Shown: piece by piece, positions 27,259-35,858 of the stretch
How positions within the stretch are numbered: position 1 is the stretch's first letter
Layout of the letters: every line of letters starts with the position of its first letter
Position numbers and translations under genes: made by a program
The notes under the pieces: generated by a model
Databases searched by the model: none
Told to the model about the DNA's origin: nothing
What the model saw: the letters and a program-made list of their open reading frames with translations, nothing else
Assembly: GCF_021513135.1 (NCBI RefSeq)
Contig: NZ_CP090980.1
Span: forward strand, 62,001 to 126,000
DNA: 64,000 nucleotides
Source: Vibrio sp. SS-MA-C1-2
Lineage (GTDB): Bacteria > Pseudomonadota > Gammaproteobacteria > Enterobacterales > Vibrionaceae
Reading direction: 5' to 3'

Positions 27259-27858
27259 TTATAACTCTCCAACAGCAGTTAGGCGCATCGTTTCTTCTGC
27301 TCTTTCACGCATGTTTTTTTCTAAATGAGGGTGGGCAATATCGTAGTGACAGCTTGAACATTTCCATTGTGGATCTTCAGCTTTATTTTTAAAGGCGAGG
27401 TTGTGAGTCCAGTCAGATACTTTTCCATCAGCTGTGGCTTTTAATGCACGACGTTCAAGATCTTTATGACAATTCACGCAACCAGAATCATAAACATATT
27501 CTGTTCTTTTTGGGTGCAGTTCTTCATAATCAAGCTGCTTCATGCCTAATACATACTCTCCCCAAAGATGCCGCGTGCCTGAGGTGCCTTTAACGTAAAG
27601 CTCTTCAATAATATTAGATTTTGGTAAATGACAATCTACACATTCTGCAACAAACCCTTGAGCGTTATTACCACCATGAACAGAGAGTTTAAAAGTTTCT
27701 GCCATCGGCTCCATAGTGTGGCATGAGCTACAAAACTCATTAGAGCTTAACTTATGGATAACCTCGGTAGCAGGTAGTGCAGCTAGCAGTCCAGCACAAA
27801 CACCGACAAGGAAAATGAGAGAGATAACTTTTCTTTTTATATTATGTAATAATTTCAT
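27259..27858 (-). CDS. NapC/NrfH-like tetrahaem cytochrome
   Basis: 199 aa with an N-terminal membrane anchor (residues about 11-30) and four CXXCH motifs: CSSCH (43), CVDCH (73), CVNCH (127) and CSSCH (167). This is the NapC/NirT quinol dehydrogenase layout, which takes electrons from menaquinol to a periplasmic reductase. ATG 27858 is preferred because GAGA lies 7 bp upstream; an ATG at 27864 is too close. The next gene starts 1 bp later, implying a functional pair. Confidence 0.9.
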   Translation of the reverse strand: MKLLHNIKRKVISLIFLVGVCAGLLAALPATEVIHKLSSNEFCSSCHTMEPMAETFKLSVHGGNNAQGFVAECVDCHLPKSNIIEELYVKGTSGTRHLWGEYVLGMKQLDYEELHPKRTEYVYDSGCVNCHKDLERRALKATADGKVSDWTHNLAFKNKAEDPQWKCSSCHYDIAHPHLEKNMRERAEETMRLTAVGEL

Positions 27859-27867
27859 TATCATTCT

Positions 27868-28341
27868 CTATTTCAGCATTTTTTTAACGGGTATTTCAGA
27901 AGATTTGACGACCTTAGCAATACAGGTTGGCTCATCAATATAATTTGACCAGATGCGTAATGTATATTCCTCTCCTGCGACGGGACGTTTAGTGAAATCT
28001 CGAATCATTAAATGTGGGCCGCCTTTTTGGAAATGATGCGTCTTATTAGGTTGTAATTTAAATTGGTTTAGACGATTCATTTTCATGACACCTTTATCTA
28101 TCATGGTTTCATGTATTTCGACAGAAGATGCCAATCCTTCTATACTAGCGCCTTGAATAGACTCTTGAGAAGGTAGTCTTAAAGCTGCTATTTCATCGGT
28201 GACATTAAATTTAATATCAAAAAAGATACCGGTGACAGTAGAGCTTGGTGCGGGTTCTGCGATCAGGCAGTGAGTCAACTCAAGACCTGCATGGCTATTA
28301 AAGGATGCGAGCAATCCTAATGTGGCAAGAATTTTTTTCAT
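27868..28341 (-). CDS. PCu(A)C-like periplasmic copper chaperone
   Basis: 157 aa with signal peptide (ILATLGLLASFNSHA). The copper-binding pattern is visible: HETM, then MKM, then HLM within residues about 86-120, as in PCu(A)C (DUF461) proteins that hand Cu(I) to SCO and CuA sites. ATG 28341 starts the signal peptide; an earlier in-frame start at 28389 would add an N-terminal extension before it. It heads the eight-gene operon, so a copper centre is probably built by this cluster. Confidence 0.82.
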   Translation of the reverse strand: MKKILATLGLLASFNSHAGLELTHCLIAEPAPSSTVTGIFFDIKFNVTDEIAALRLPSQESIQGASIEGLASSVEIHETMIDKGVMKMNRLNQFKLQPNKTHHFQKGGPHLMIRDFTKRPVAGEEYTLRIWSNYIDEPTCIAKVVKSSEIPVKKMLK

Positions 28342-28622
28342 ATTATTCCTTTTTTGAAATTTTCCCTGCAAATGATAAAACTGGATCAATAAGGTATTGA
28401 TTCAGTAAAAGTCCCCATAAATAGGTATTAATGGTTATTTGATGATTATATATTGTTGATTTATCATCGATATATGCGGTTTTACATAAGCGTTATTCAA
28501 AAAATGAATAGCCATGTTTGAGATCAATAAAAGATTCAATAGTGTTTTTTTTCAATGACATTTTATTGTTTTTAAGGTATTTGAGAGGTTATGTTTGATA
28601 TGACTAATAGGGTGAGGAAGTA

Positions 28623-29522
28623 ATGGATATTGAAGCTGTTAAAATGTTTGTGATGCTGGCAAATAAGTTAAATTTCACAGAAACCGCTAAAATATTACAA
28701 ATTAGTCAACCGACACTTAGCCGAAAAATTAAATCATTAGAAAACAGTTTATCGGTTACGCTTATTCATCGTAGTGGTGGGAGTATTTGTTTGACCCCAC
28801 AAGGTGAGATTTTTTTGGACTCAGCGTATAAATTATTAGCGCAAATCGAAAAAACCATTGAGCGAGTACAAAATGAGAAGCAGGATATTTCTGGGATTAT
28901 TCGTATTGGTTGTTTACATCCAATGAGCTCTTTTCTTGTTAACTATTTTATTGCCGACTTTCATCAGCGTTACCCCGAAGTTCGGCTCTATATTAAAACA
29001 ATGATACCAAGTACACTGAATTCATTGAATGAAGTGGATATTATGATCGCCCCATTTTTACCGCCGGGAGATGCGATTGTTGCCAAACCATTACCTAAAT
29101 ATCGACGCTATTGTTATGCTTCACCAAGCTACCTTGATGCTTATGGCGTGCCGCAACAGATCACGGATCTGGAACAACATTTATGTGTAACCAAAACCAA
29201 TGATACAGATAATAAACGTATTTGGGTGCTAGAGAATAGTCATTCAGATCGGGTAGAATTGAATGTTGATGGTTTGATGGCAGCAGACTCTGTCGATATT
29301 ACGATTGAATTAGTAAAAAAAGGATTTGGCATTGGGTTGATTTCTAACCATAAAGCAATTCAAGGAGTCGAAGAGGGAAGTTTGATCCAATTATTTAATG
29401 GTCATTGGTTTTATGAAGAGCATATGTATCTTATCTTCAAGCAGAATGCACACACCCCGAAACGTTTTAAAGTCTTTATGGATGAGTTCACTAAGCTTTA
29501 CTCTTCATTACCTTTGAAATGA
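28623..29522 (+). CDS. LysR-family regulator divergent from cytochrome operon
   Basis: 299 aa. HTH (FTETAKILQISQPTLSRKIK) and effector domain as in CynR/CysB-like LysR proteins. Divergent from the PCu(A)C gene across about 280 bp, the usual position for a LysR gene controlling its neighbour. The cluster thus has two LysR genes, one at each end. It ends 1 bp before a repeat copy. Confidence 0.9.
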   Translation: MDIEAVKMFVMLANKLNFTETAKILQISQPTLSRKIKSLENSLSVTLIHRSGGSICLTPQGEIFLDSAYKLLAQIEKTIERVQNEKQDISGIIRIGCLHPMSSFLVNYFIADFHQRYPEVRLYIKTMIPSTLNSLNEVDIMIAPFLPPGDAIVAKPLPKYRRYCYASPSYLDAYGVPQQITDLEQHLCVTKTNDTDNKRIWVLENSHSDRVELNVDGLMAADSVDITIELVKKGFGIGLISNHKAIQGVEEGSLIQLFNGHWFYEEHMYLIFKQNAHTPKRFKVFMDEFTKLYSSLPLK

Positions 29523-29645
29523 CAATATCCCCTTCCTACTTGGCGTGTAGTTAGATTGTTGGCTGCAATGAGTCATGCAGTATATATGTTCGTGGAGTCT
29601 CATTATCTTGTCGCCTAATAGCAATTCTTATTACTTGTGATATAA
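29523..29645. repeat. Intergenic palindromic repeat, diverged copy upstream of rdh locus 2
   Basis: Same length and order as 16447-16578 (AATATCCCCTT start, GTTGGCT, then GGAGTCTCATTA, then TCGCCTAATAGCAATTCTTA), but with many substitutions. It follows the LysR stop immediately. Confidence 0.7.
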
Positions 29646-29704
29646 GATATTTGGTGGGTATACTTTATTGGTATAATGACTATAACCTAAGTGAATGTTA
29701 ATGG

Positions 29705-29718
29705 TTGATCTTAATCAA
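29705..29718 (+). promoter_or_regulatory. Perfect FNR box of rdh locus 2
   Basis: TTGATCTTAATCAA matches TTGATNNNNATCAA exactly and is symmetric. A -10-like TACTAA at 29742-29747 predicts a start near 29753 with the box at about -41.5. The TPR-rdhA-rdhB transcript should therefore be induced without oxygen. Confidence 0.75.
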
Positions 29719-29741
29719 TGGTTTAGTTACTCCTTCATAGA

Positions 29742-29747
29742 TACTAA
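29742..29747 (+). promoter_or_regulatory. Candidate -10 element of rdh locus 2
   Basis: TACTAA (4 of 6 to TATAAT), correctly spaced from the FNR box at 29705-29718. Confidence 0.4.
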
Positions 29748-29819
29748 TCTTATAAATAGATTTTAGTTAATTTAAATTTATTAGATTTAAATTAAGGAAT
29801 ATTAGGGATTAGGTCAGTA

Positions 29820-30929
29820 ATGATCATAATGACAGAAGAATTAATTAAACAGTTAAACAAAACTTTCGAAGAATATTTTGAGGGTTTCTTCTTATCTGAA
29901 GATAAAGTAAAAAATAAAGCTACTCAGATGAAATCTCTTCTGCTAACAGAATTAGATACTGGTGGACATTATTTTTGGTTAGAACGTGAAGCAATTCAAG
30001 CTATTACAGAGGAGCACCTCAATGCATTTCTATCCACAACACCCTCGCCATTATTGCTTGGAGAGTGGTTAGAGTATTTTATTCAGTGGCAACTTCCACG
30101 TTTGGCTTTAATTAGTGTTTCTTTTTTAGCTCAATTTCAAGGTGAAAGCTGGGTGTTAGTGCGAAAAGGCCGAATCATTCAACAAATGGGTGACACCGAG
30201 CAAGCTGGTGAACTTTATAAAAAAGCATTTGAAATTGATAATCAGTCTGCATCCGCTTATTTTCATTATGCTTATTTAATGATGTTAAATAAAAATGCTG
30301 ATAGTGCTATTGGATTATTTCACCAGTGTTTGGCGATAGAACCTAATTATCTAGGTGCAAATCTAAATATTGGTTATTGTTTACAAAAACTGGAACGTCA
30401 TGAAGAAGCTATTTTATTTTTGAAAAAAGAGGTGGATTACCATCCACAATTATCTGCTACTCACTTAACTTTAATTCGCTCCCTATTGGAAACTAATCAG
30501 CTTCTCCTTGCTGAAGAGGTATGCCTTGAACTATTAGACAGAGATAAGAACAATCTTCATGCTTTAAAGTTTTTAATTACGATTAAAAGTAAGTTAGGAA
30601 AAACAACTGAAGTATGTGGTGTTGTAAATTATTGTTTTAATATGGGTTATGAAGACCTTGATATGTTAAATATCTATGTTGATGCGTTAATACAGTTAGG
30701 GAATTGGCAAGAAGCATTAAATAGGCTGCCTCCTTTAAGGGAAATAGATGAAACTGAGCCTCAATTTATTGAGTATGAGTTTATTGCTAATTATCAACTA
30801 GAGAACTGGCAGGCCGCACATGACTCATTTATTTCTTTGTCTAAATTGTGGCCTGGAGCAAAAGTTGAATATAAAGAAGAATTTCAGAATATAGCCAAGC
30901 AGCTGATCCCAATTTTAACAATTGAATAA
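29820..30929 (+). CDS. TPR protein of rdh locus 2
   Basis: 369 aa. Several tetratricopeptide repeats from about residue 110 (AGELYKKAFEIDNQSASAYF, ALIQLGNWQEALNRLPPL), preceded by a region of about 100 residues without repeats. No signal peptide. AGG lies 6 bp before ATG 29820; an ATG at 29829 is also possible. It is larger than the TPR protein of locus 1 but sits in the equivalent context, 50 bp upstream of rdhA. A dedicated chaperone for the Tat-exported dehalogenase is a reasonable but unproven idea. Confidence 0.82.
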   Translation: MIIMTEELIKQLNKTFEEYFEGFFLSEDKVKNKATQMKSLLLTELDTGGHYFWLEREAIQAITEEHLNAFLSTTPSPLLLGEWLEYFIQWQLPRLALISVSFLAQFQGESWVLVRKGRIIQQMGDTEQAGELYKKAFEIDNQSASAYFHYAYLMMLNKNADSAIGLFHQCLAIEPNYLGANLNIGYCLQKLERHEEAILFLKKEVDYHPQLSATHLTLIRSLLETNQLLLAEEVCLELLDRDKNNLHALKFLITIKSKLGKTTEVCGVVNYCFNMGYEDLDMLNIYVDALIQLGNWQEALNRLPPLREIDETEPQFIEYEFIANYQLENWQAAHDSFISLSKLWPGAKVEYKEEFQNIAKQLIPILTIE

Positions 30930-30979
30930 AATTCACACGTATTTTTTTAATTAATTTCTTAATCAATAAGCAGGAAATA

Positions 30980-32563
30980 ATGACAGTGGAAAATAATAAA
31001 AATAAATTAAAAAGTCATTCAAGGCGTAATTTTTTGAAGTTTGGTGGTGCGGCTGCGACTGTTGGAACGATAGGTGCTGTATGCGGGACAGGTTATGTGC
31101 AAGGGCAAGATCCTGATGCAAATGTAGGCTATGGTCGAACAGAGGCGGGTGCCGATCAATTTTTTGATCGAGAACCGTTTAGAGTAGATGTAGCTCCGAC
31201 TTTAATTCGAGAAGGAAATCTAGAGCGCCCTGAGTGGGGAGATTTTCTATTTAATCGTCATATATCATTAAGCAAGTCAATTAAGAAAGGATATGTACCT
31301 GACGATTTTACTAATATTCCAGATCCTCGTGTAAAAAGTTATTATCAGAAGCACCCTGAACGTTGGCCGGATATGAAAGAGGCCTTTATTAAGTCCTCAG
31401 AACGTTTGTCTAACCTAGATCAGCAGCGTAATCAGTTTGCTATTTCTTGGGCTTTTACTGCAGCTCAAAAGATAGCAAATGCAGGTTTAACAAAAAAACA
31501 TTTATCAACTATGACGGCAAGAGAGGTGTTTGATAAACCTGTACCCTCTACATTTCCAATTCCACCTGTTGGGCATCCAGATCTTGCTGATCGTGCGTTA
31601 ATTCCTATAGACCGAGATCCAATGCCTTTTAAATCTTCTAAACATGCAGCAGATCTGATTAAAGAAATTAGTCATAAATTTGGAGCAAGTTTTGTCGGCA
31701 TTACCAAGGTTCATCCAGAGTGGGTGTTTAAAGGAATGATGCGTGGAATGGATAGTTGGGGAGATGAAATACCAAAGCATTGGAAAAATATGATCATTGT
31801 TGGAGTACCAATGAATTGGGATTCAACCTATGCTTCTGTTGGTTATTCGACATCGGCTGAAGCTTATCATAAATTACGGATGATCTCTGGTAAAATGCAA
31901 GCGTTTTTAGGCCAGTTAGGGTACGCAGGGCGAGTACAAGTACCTTCTACTGACTATGAAACTATTCTTCCTCCACATGGAATTGCTGCTGGTTTGGGTG
32001 AAGCTACTCGAAATGGGATTATGATGTGTCCAGAAACTGGGGCAAACATCCGTATTGCTGGGATCATTACTGATCTTGATATGGAGCTTGATAAACCTAT
32101 CGATCTTAATATGAAAGAGTTCTGTGTTAATTGTAAAATTTGTGCAGATGCTTGTCCTAGCGGGTCAATATCTAAAGCAGACCAACCTGATGTTGTTGTA
32201 CGTGGCTACCGTAAGTACAACTTTAATCAGGATAGTTGTTGGAAGTTTTGGAATACAGCTCAATCAGAAGGGGGGCGTGGGTGTCGAGTTTGTATCGCAG
32301 TATGTCCATATACAAGAAAAAATAACTGGATTCATGCTGCAATAAAAGAGATAGATCCTAGGGACCCAACGCATATAACTCAACATGCATTGTTGGCCAT
32401 GCAGCATAATTTCTTTTATTACCCCGATCCTCAAGCTTTCCATCCGAAATGGAATGGTGGCAAAGATGCGACATACCACTTACCTCCAGAATGGATGCGT
32501 AGTGAAAATTATTTTGATATAGAAAAAACATGGGAATATGACGGTAATTGGGGAGGGTTTTAA
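30980..32563 (+). CDS. rdhA: Reductive dehalogenase catalytic subunit (locus 2)
   Basis: 527 aa. Textbook Tat motif SRRNFLK (residues 14-20). The C-terminal iron-sulfur region has CVNCKICADACP from Cys382 and a second set with a long first spacing (CWKFWNTAQSEGGRGC, then RVCIAVCPYTRK), the RdhA signature. The middle has the expected GASFVGITKVHPEWVF segment. It is about 85 residues longer than locus 1, mainly before the corrinoid-binding part. ATG has GCAGGAAATA upstream. Expected to be exported, cobamide-dependent and FeS-dependent. Confidence 0.9.
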   Translation: MTVENNKNKLKSHSRRNFLKFGGAAATVGTIGAVCGTGYVQGQDPDANVGYGRTEAGADQFFDREPFRVDVAPTLIREGNLERPEWGDFLFNRHISLSKSIKKGYVPDDFTNIPDPRVKSYYQKHPERWPDMKEAFIKSSERLSNLDQQRNQFAISWAFTAAQKIANAGLTKKHLSTMTAREVFDKPVPSTFPIPPVGHPDLADRALIPIDRDPMPFKSSKHAADLIKEISHKFGASFVGITKVHPEWVFKGMMRGMDSWGDEIPKHWKNMIIVGVPMNWDSTYASVGYSTSAEAYHKLRMISGKMQAFLGQLGYAGRVQVPSTDYETILPPHGIAAGLGEATRNGIMMCPETGANIRIAGIITDLDMELDKPIDLNMKEFCVNCKICADACPSGSISKADQPDVVVRGYRKYNFNQDSCWKFWNTAQSEGGRGCRVCIAVCPYTRKNNWIHAAIKEIDPRDPTHITQHALLAMQHNFFYYPDPQAFHPKWNGGKDATYHLPPEWMRSENYFDIEKTWEYDGNWGGF

Positions 32564-32564
32564 T

Positions 32565-32888
32565 ATGTTTCCACAAAGTACAATTTTAGATCCTATTTTT
32601 TGGATGTTGTTAGGTGCAGCACAACTTTTTATTATTCAGTCAGCTAATGTTTGGGCTGATGAATATGATCTACACATGAATTGGTGGAAATGGTCATTGG
32701 TAATTAGTTGGTGGTTTAGTTTTCTATTAACTATTAATGCAAGTTTTGTTTTATTAGGAGAGCATGAAGGAAATGCGGGTTGGTATCTTCTTGGCTTTGC
32801 TGGAACAACATTAATAATTAGTGGCGTTGCTATTTTCAATTTGATTCTAAGGTTACGTAATAAAATAAAAAAAAGTCAAAATAGTTAA
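32565..32888 (+). CDS. rdhB: Reductive dehalogenase membrane anchor (locus 2)
   Basis: 107 aa with three membrane helices and the loop INASFVLLGEHEGNAGWYLL, a version of the RdhB W...S..E.E..A motif. ATG 32565 has GGGAGGG 7 bp upstream and lies 1 bp after the rdhA stop; an in-frame start at 32538 would overlap rdhA. Partner of the locus 2 RdhA. There is no rdhC here, so locus 2 may borrow the RdhC of locus 1. Confidence 0.85.
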   Translation: MFPQSTILDPIFWMLLGAAQLFIIQSANVWADEYDLHMNWWKWSLVISWWFSFLLTINASFVLLGEHEGNAGWYLLGFAGTTLIISGVAIFNLILRLRNKIKKSQNS

Positions 32889-32921
32889 TTGGCATAAGTA
32901 CCTAATTAAAATTTGTCTTAT

Positions 32922-32953
32922 AAAAAGTCAGCATGAATAATGCTGACTTTTTT
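32922..32953 (+). terminator. Rho-independent terminator of rdh locus 2
   Basis: AAAAAGTCAGCAT and ATGCTGACTTTTTT form a perfect stem with a short loop and a T-tract. A strong terminator 34 bp after rdhB. Confidence 0.85.
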
Positions 32954-33001
32954 ACAAATTCTATATATCTGCATTTTTAATCAATTTCTTCAATTAAAAA
33001 A

Positions 33002-33379
33002 CTAAAGGCTCTTAGTTTTTGCCTGTTTTTTCCGCCATATTGAAAGTAAAAATATGACAGTAAATAACCCTGCTGCGGGGAGATTTATTATTCCTCCAGG
33101 TGCTGTTCCGATAAGCTCTACGGGTTTGAAATGGCCGACACATGCTCGACTTAAATATTCAAAAACCGCTAATAAATAGAGCATAGGAATAAGAGAGCGA
33201 TAACGAATAACTGCGGCTAAATAAATTAGCCCAAGAATAATTTGAGATACTCCCCAAAGAGCAAAAATGCCAATAATCGTTGAAGAAGCTCCTTGAGAGA
33301 AGTTATATTGCCAGAGACTCGAGCTCGGATAAGAGCCATGACATAAACATTGTGTGTTCTGGTGTTTGTCAATAAATTG
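33002..33379 (-). pseudogene. Truncated membrane-protein remnant
   Basis: A minus-strand frame is open from 33379 to 33002 and encodes three hydrophobic segments (STIIGIFALWGVSQIILGLI, PMLYLLAVFEYL, AAGLFTVIFLLSIW), ending in KKQAKTKSL. There is no ATG, GTG or TTG before the ATG at 33184, which lies between the first and second segments, and a stop at 33380 ends the frame. The reading frame is protein-like well upstream of any start, so the gene has probably lost its 5' end. The family is not recognised. Confidence 0.5.
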
Positions 33380-33491
33380 TTAATTAGATTTTTAGAGAAA
33401 AAGTGGCATACTAAAGAGTAGGGAAAGACGTATCATTAACAGTGACATGTCATATTAATTCGGGATTTTATTAAAGGTCTAGATAAATCTA

Positions 33492-34394
33492 ATGGCAATT
33501 AAAACAGAAGAGATAAAACAATTTTTGCTGAGTTTACAGCAGCAGATAATTGCGGGGTTGGAAAATCATGAACCTACAGCTAAGTTTGAAATTGATCAGT
33601 GGCAAAGTCAATTAGGAGAAGGGAAAACTTCTATCTTAAGGGATGGACAATATTTTGAGAGTGCGGGTGTCAATTTCTCATCTGTTTCTGCGCCAGCATT
33701 ACCTTCAGCGGCAACAAAAGAACGTCAACATTTAGTGGGTTTGCCTTTTATTGCAATGGGTGTCTCTTTAGTTATCCACCCACTAAACCCACATGTACCC
33801 ACTAGCCATGCCAATATCCGTTTCTTTTGTGCGACCGATAAAGAGGGTAAAGATCATTGGTGGTTTGGTGGTGGTTTGGATTTAACCCCTTACCAACTCT
33901 ATCAACAAGATGTTGTTCATTTTCATCAAGTGTGTCAAACCGCTTGTCAACCCTTTGGTGACGATGTTTATGCTCAGTATAAGCAGCAATGTGATGATTA
34001 CTTCTTTCTCCCACATAGAAATGAACATCGTGGCGTTGGCGGGTTATTCTTCGATGATTTAAATCAATGGGGATTTGAGCGTAGCTTTGATTTTATTAAA
34101 GCAATTGGTGGCGCATTTACGGAAGCTTATTTACCGATAGTTGAGCGTTGCAAAGATTTCCCATATACCCAACAACAGAGAGAATTTCAGTTATTTCGTC
34201 GTGGTAGGTACGTTGAGTTTAATCTATTACAAGATCGAGGAACTATTTTTGGAATCCAATCAAAAGGGCGAACAAAATCTATTTTGATGTCTATGCCTCC
34301 TAAAGTAAATTGGCATTATGATGATTTAGAACCACAAGATCCCGCTCAGCAAGCATTAGTTGAGTCAGTCAGCGAATGTCGTGAATGGTTGTAA
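33492..34394 (+). CDS. hemF: Oxygen-dependent coproporphyrinogen III oxidase
   Basis: 300 aa, the usual HemF length. Signature segments are clear: SHANIRFFCATDKEGKDHWW, GGGLDLTPYQLY, FFLPHRNEHRGVGGLFFDDL and the C-terminal RGRYVEFNLLQDRGTIFG. It makes protoporphyrinogen IX in haem synthesis under oxygen, a contrast to the anaerobic genes just upstream. Separate transcription unit, ended by a terminator shared with codA. Confidence 0.97.
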   Translation: MAIKTEEIKQFLLSLQQQIIAGLENHEPTAKFEIDQWQSQLGEGKTSILRDGQYFESAGVNFSSVSAPALPSAATKERQHLVGLPFIAMGVSLVIHPLNPHVPTSHANIRFFCATDKEGKDHWWFGGGLDLTPYQLYQQDVVHFHQVCQTACQPFGDDVYAQYKQQCDDYFFLPHRNEHRGVGGLFFDDLNQWGFERSFDFIKAIGGAFTEAYLPIVERCKDFPYTQQQREFQLFRRGRYVEFNLLQDRGTIFGIQSKGRTKSILMSMPPKVNWHYDDLEPQDPAQQALVESVSECREWL

Positions 34395-34433
34395 TTATTC
34401 TTTATCAGTAAGCTTGGAATAGACTCTTGAACA

Positions 34434-34482
34434 ATAAAAAAGCCAACTTGTGCTATTGATCATAGCGAAGTTGGCTTTTTTG
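34434..34482. terminator. Bidirectional terminator between hemF and codA
   Basis: AAAAAAGCCAACTT and AAGTTGGCTTTTTT arms around an 18-nt loop, with T-tracts on both strands between convergent genes. Confidence 0.85.
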
Positions 34483-34570
34483 TTCATGTATCTTAAGCGT
34501 AGTTTGTCTACCGTAAGATTAGTTTTTACTTTAAAACTAGTTGTTTACTTTAAAACTGAGGAAACCTCAA

Positions 34571-35845
34571 TTAACGCTTGAAGTTAACGTTTTCTGTTTC
34601 TGTTAGATGGATCTCTGTTTTTGCTGGCTCAGTTTTAGCAATAACATTACCTTGGCGAATAGAGTAATGTACTGGTGTTTGACGACGTACTGCATCAAAA
34701 CCATTTTCTGCCGCTAGGATAATCATATTCGCTGGGTTACCTAACTCTAAACCGTACTGTTGCAAGTTTAAGGTTTTTGCTGAGTTAGTACTGATAAGGT
34801 CAAGAGAGTCATTGATCTGCTCATAACCCATGATCTGACAAACATGTAATCCCATATGAAGCGTTTGCAGCATATTTGCTGTGCCAAGTGGATACCAAGG
34901 GTCAAAAACATCATCATGACCAAAACAGACATTAATATCGCTTGCCAACATCTCTTTTACGCGAGTAATACCACGACGCTTAGGGTAGTCATCAAATCGC
35001 CCTTGAAGATGAATATTAACCAATGGATTTGCCACAAAGTTAATGTTCGACATTTTTAATAAGCGAAATAGACGTGAAGCATAAGCACCGTTATATGAAT
35101 GCATTGCAGTGGTATGGCTCGCGGTAACTTTATGGCCAATCTCATGCTTATGAGCAAGAGCAGCTAAAGTTTCAACAAAGCGTGATTGTTCATCATCTAT
35201 CTCATCACAATGCACATCGATGAGTAAATCATGCTTCAGTGCTAAATCAACGATATAATGTAGTGATTCAACGCCATACTCACGAGTAAATTCAAAGTGA
35301 GGAATTGCGCCAATAACGTCAGCACCAATTTCAATCGCTTGTTCCATTAGCTGGTGGCCATTTGGGTAAGAGAGAATCCCTTCTTGTGGGAATGCAACAA
35401 TCTGCAAATCTACCCAGGGTGCCATCTCTTTTTTGACTTCAACCATCGCTTTTAATGCAGTTAAGGTTGGATCTGATACATCGACATGAGTACGCACATG
35501 TTGAATGCCGTTAGCAATCTGCCATTTTAAGGTGGTTTTAGCTCGTTGCTTTACATCTTCAATTGAAAGTGTCGCTTTACGCTCAGCCCAACGTTCAATT
35601 CCTTCAAAAAGGGTACCCGAGAGGTTCCAACTCGGTTCACCTGCCGTTTGTGTTGTATCCAAGTGAATATGTGGTTCACAGAAAGGTGACATTGCTAATC
35701 CACCTTCACCATCTATCACCTTGCCATTAAAATCAAATACTTCATCATTGGATTTAATCGCACTGAATTTACCGTCTTCAACAAGAATTTGAAAAAGCCC
35801 ACTCTGATCACGTAGATGTACATTTTTAATTAATAGTTGTGACAT
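34571..35845 (-). CDS. codA: Cytosine deaminase
   Basis: 424 aa amidohydrolase converting cytosine to uracil and ammonia. Metal ligands are visible: the EPHIHLD motif near residue 60, H in [12 protein letters not shown], and D in [12 protein letters not shown]. Follows codB on the same strand by 13 bp, as in the E. coli codBA operon. Length 424 vs 427 in E. coli. Confidence 0.95.
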   Translation of the reverse strand: MSQLLIKNVHLRDQSGLFQILVEDGKFSAIKSNDEVFDFNGKVIDGEGGLAMSPFCEPHIHLDTTQTAGEPSWNLSGTLFEGIERWAERKATLSIEDVKQRAKTTLKWQIANGIQHVRTHVDVSDPTLTALKAMVEVKKEMAPWVDLQIVAFPQEGILSYPNGHQLMEQAIEIGADVIGAIPHFEFTREYGVESLHYIVDLALKHDLLIDVHCDEIDDEQSRFVETLAALAHKHEIGHKVTASHTTAMHSYNGAYASRLFRLLKMSNINFVANPLVNIHLQGRFDDYPKRRGITRVKEMLASDINVCFGHDDVFDPWYPLGTANMLQTLHMGLHVCQIMGYEQINDSLDLISTNSAKTLNLQQYGLELGNPANMIILAAENGFDAVRRQTPVHYSIRQGNVIAKTEPAKTEIHLTETENVNFKR

Positions 35846-35858
35846 AACAGATAGCTCC

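Noticed and set aside
28500-28545. FNR half-site before the cytochrome operon (ATTGATCTCAAA on minus strand)
   Set aside because: Only one half matches the consensus; not enough to claim regulation.
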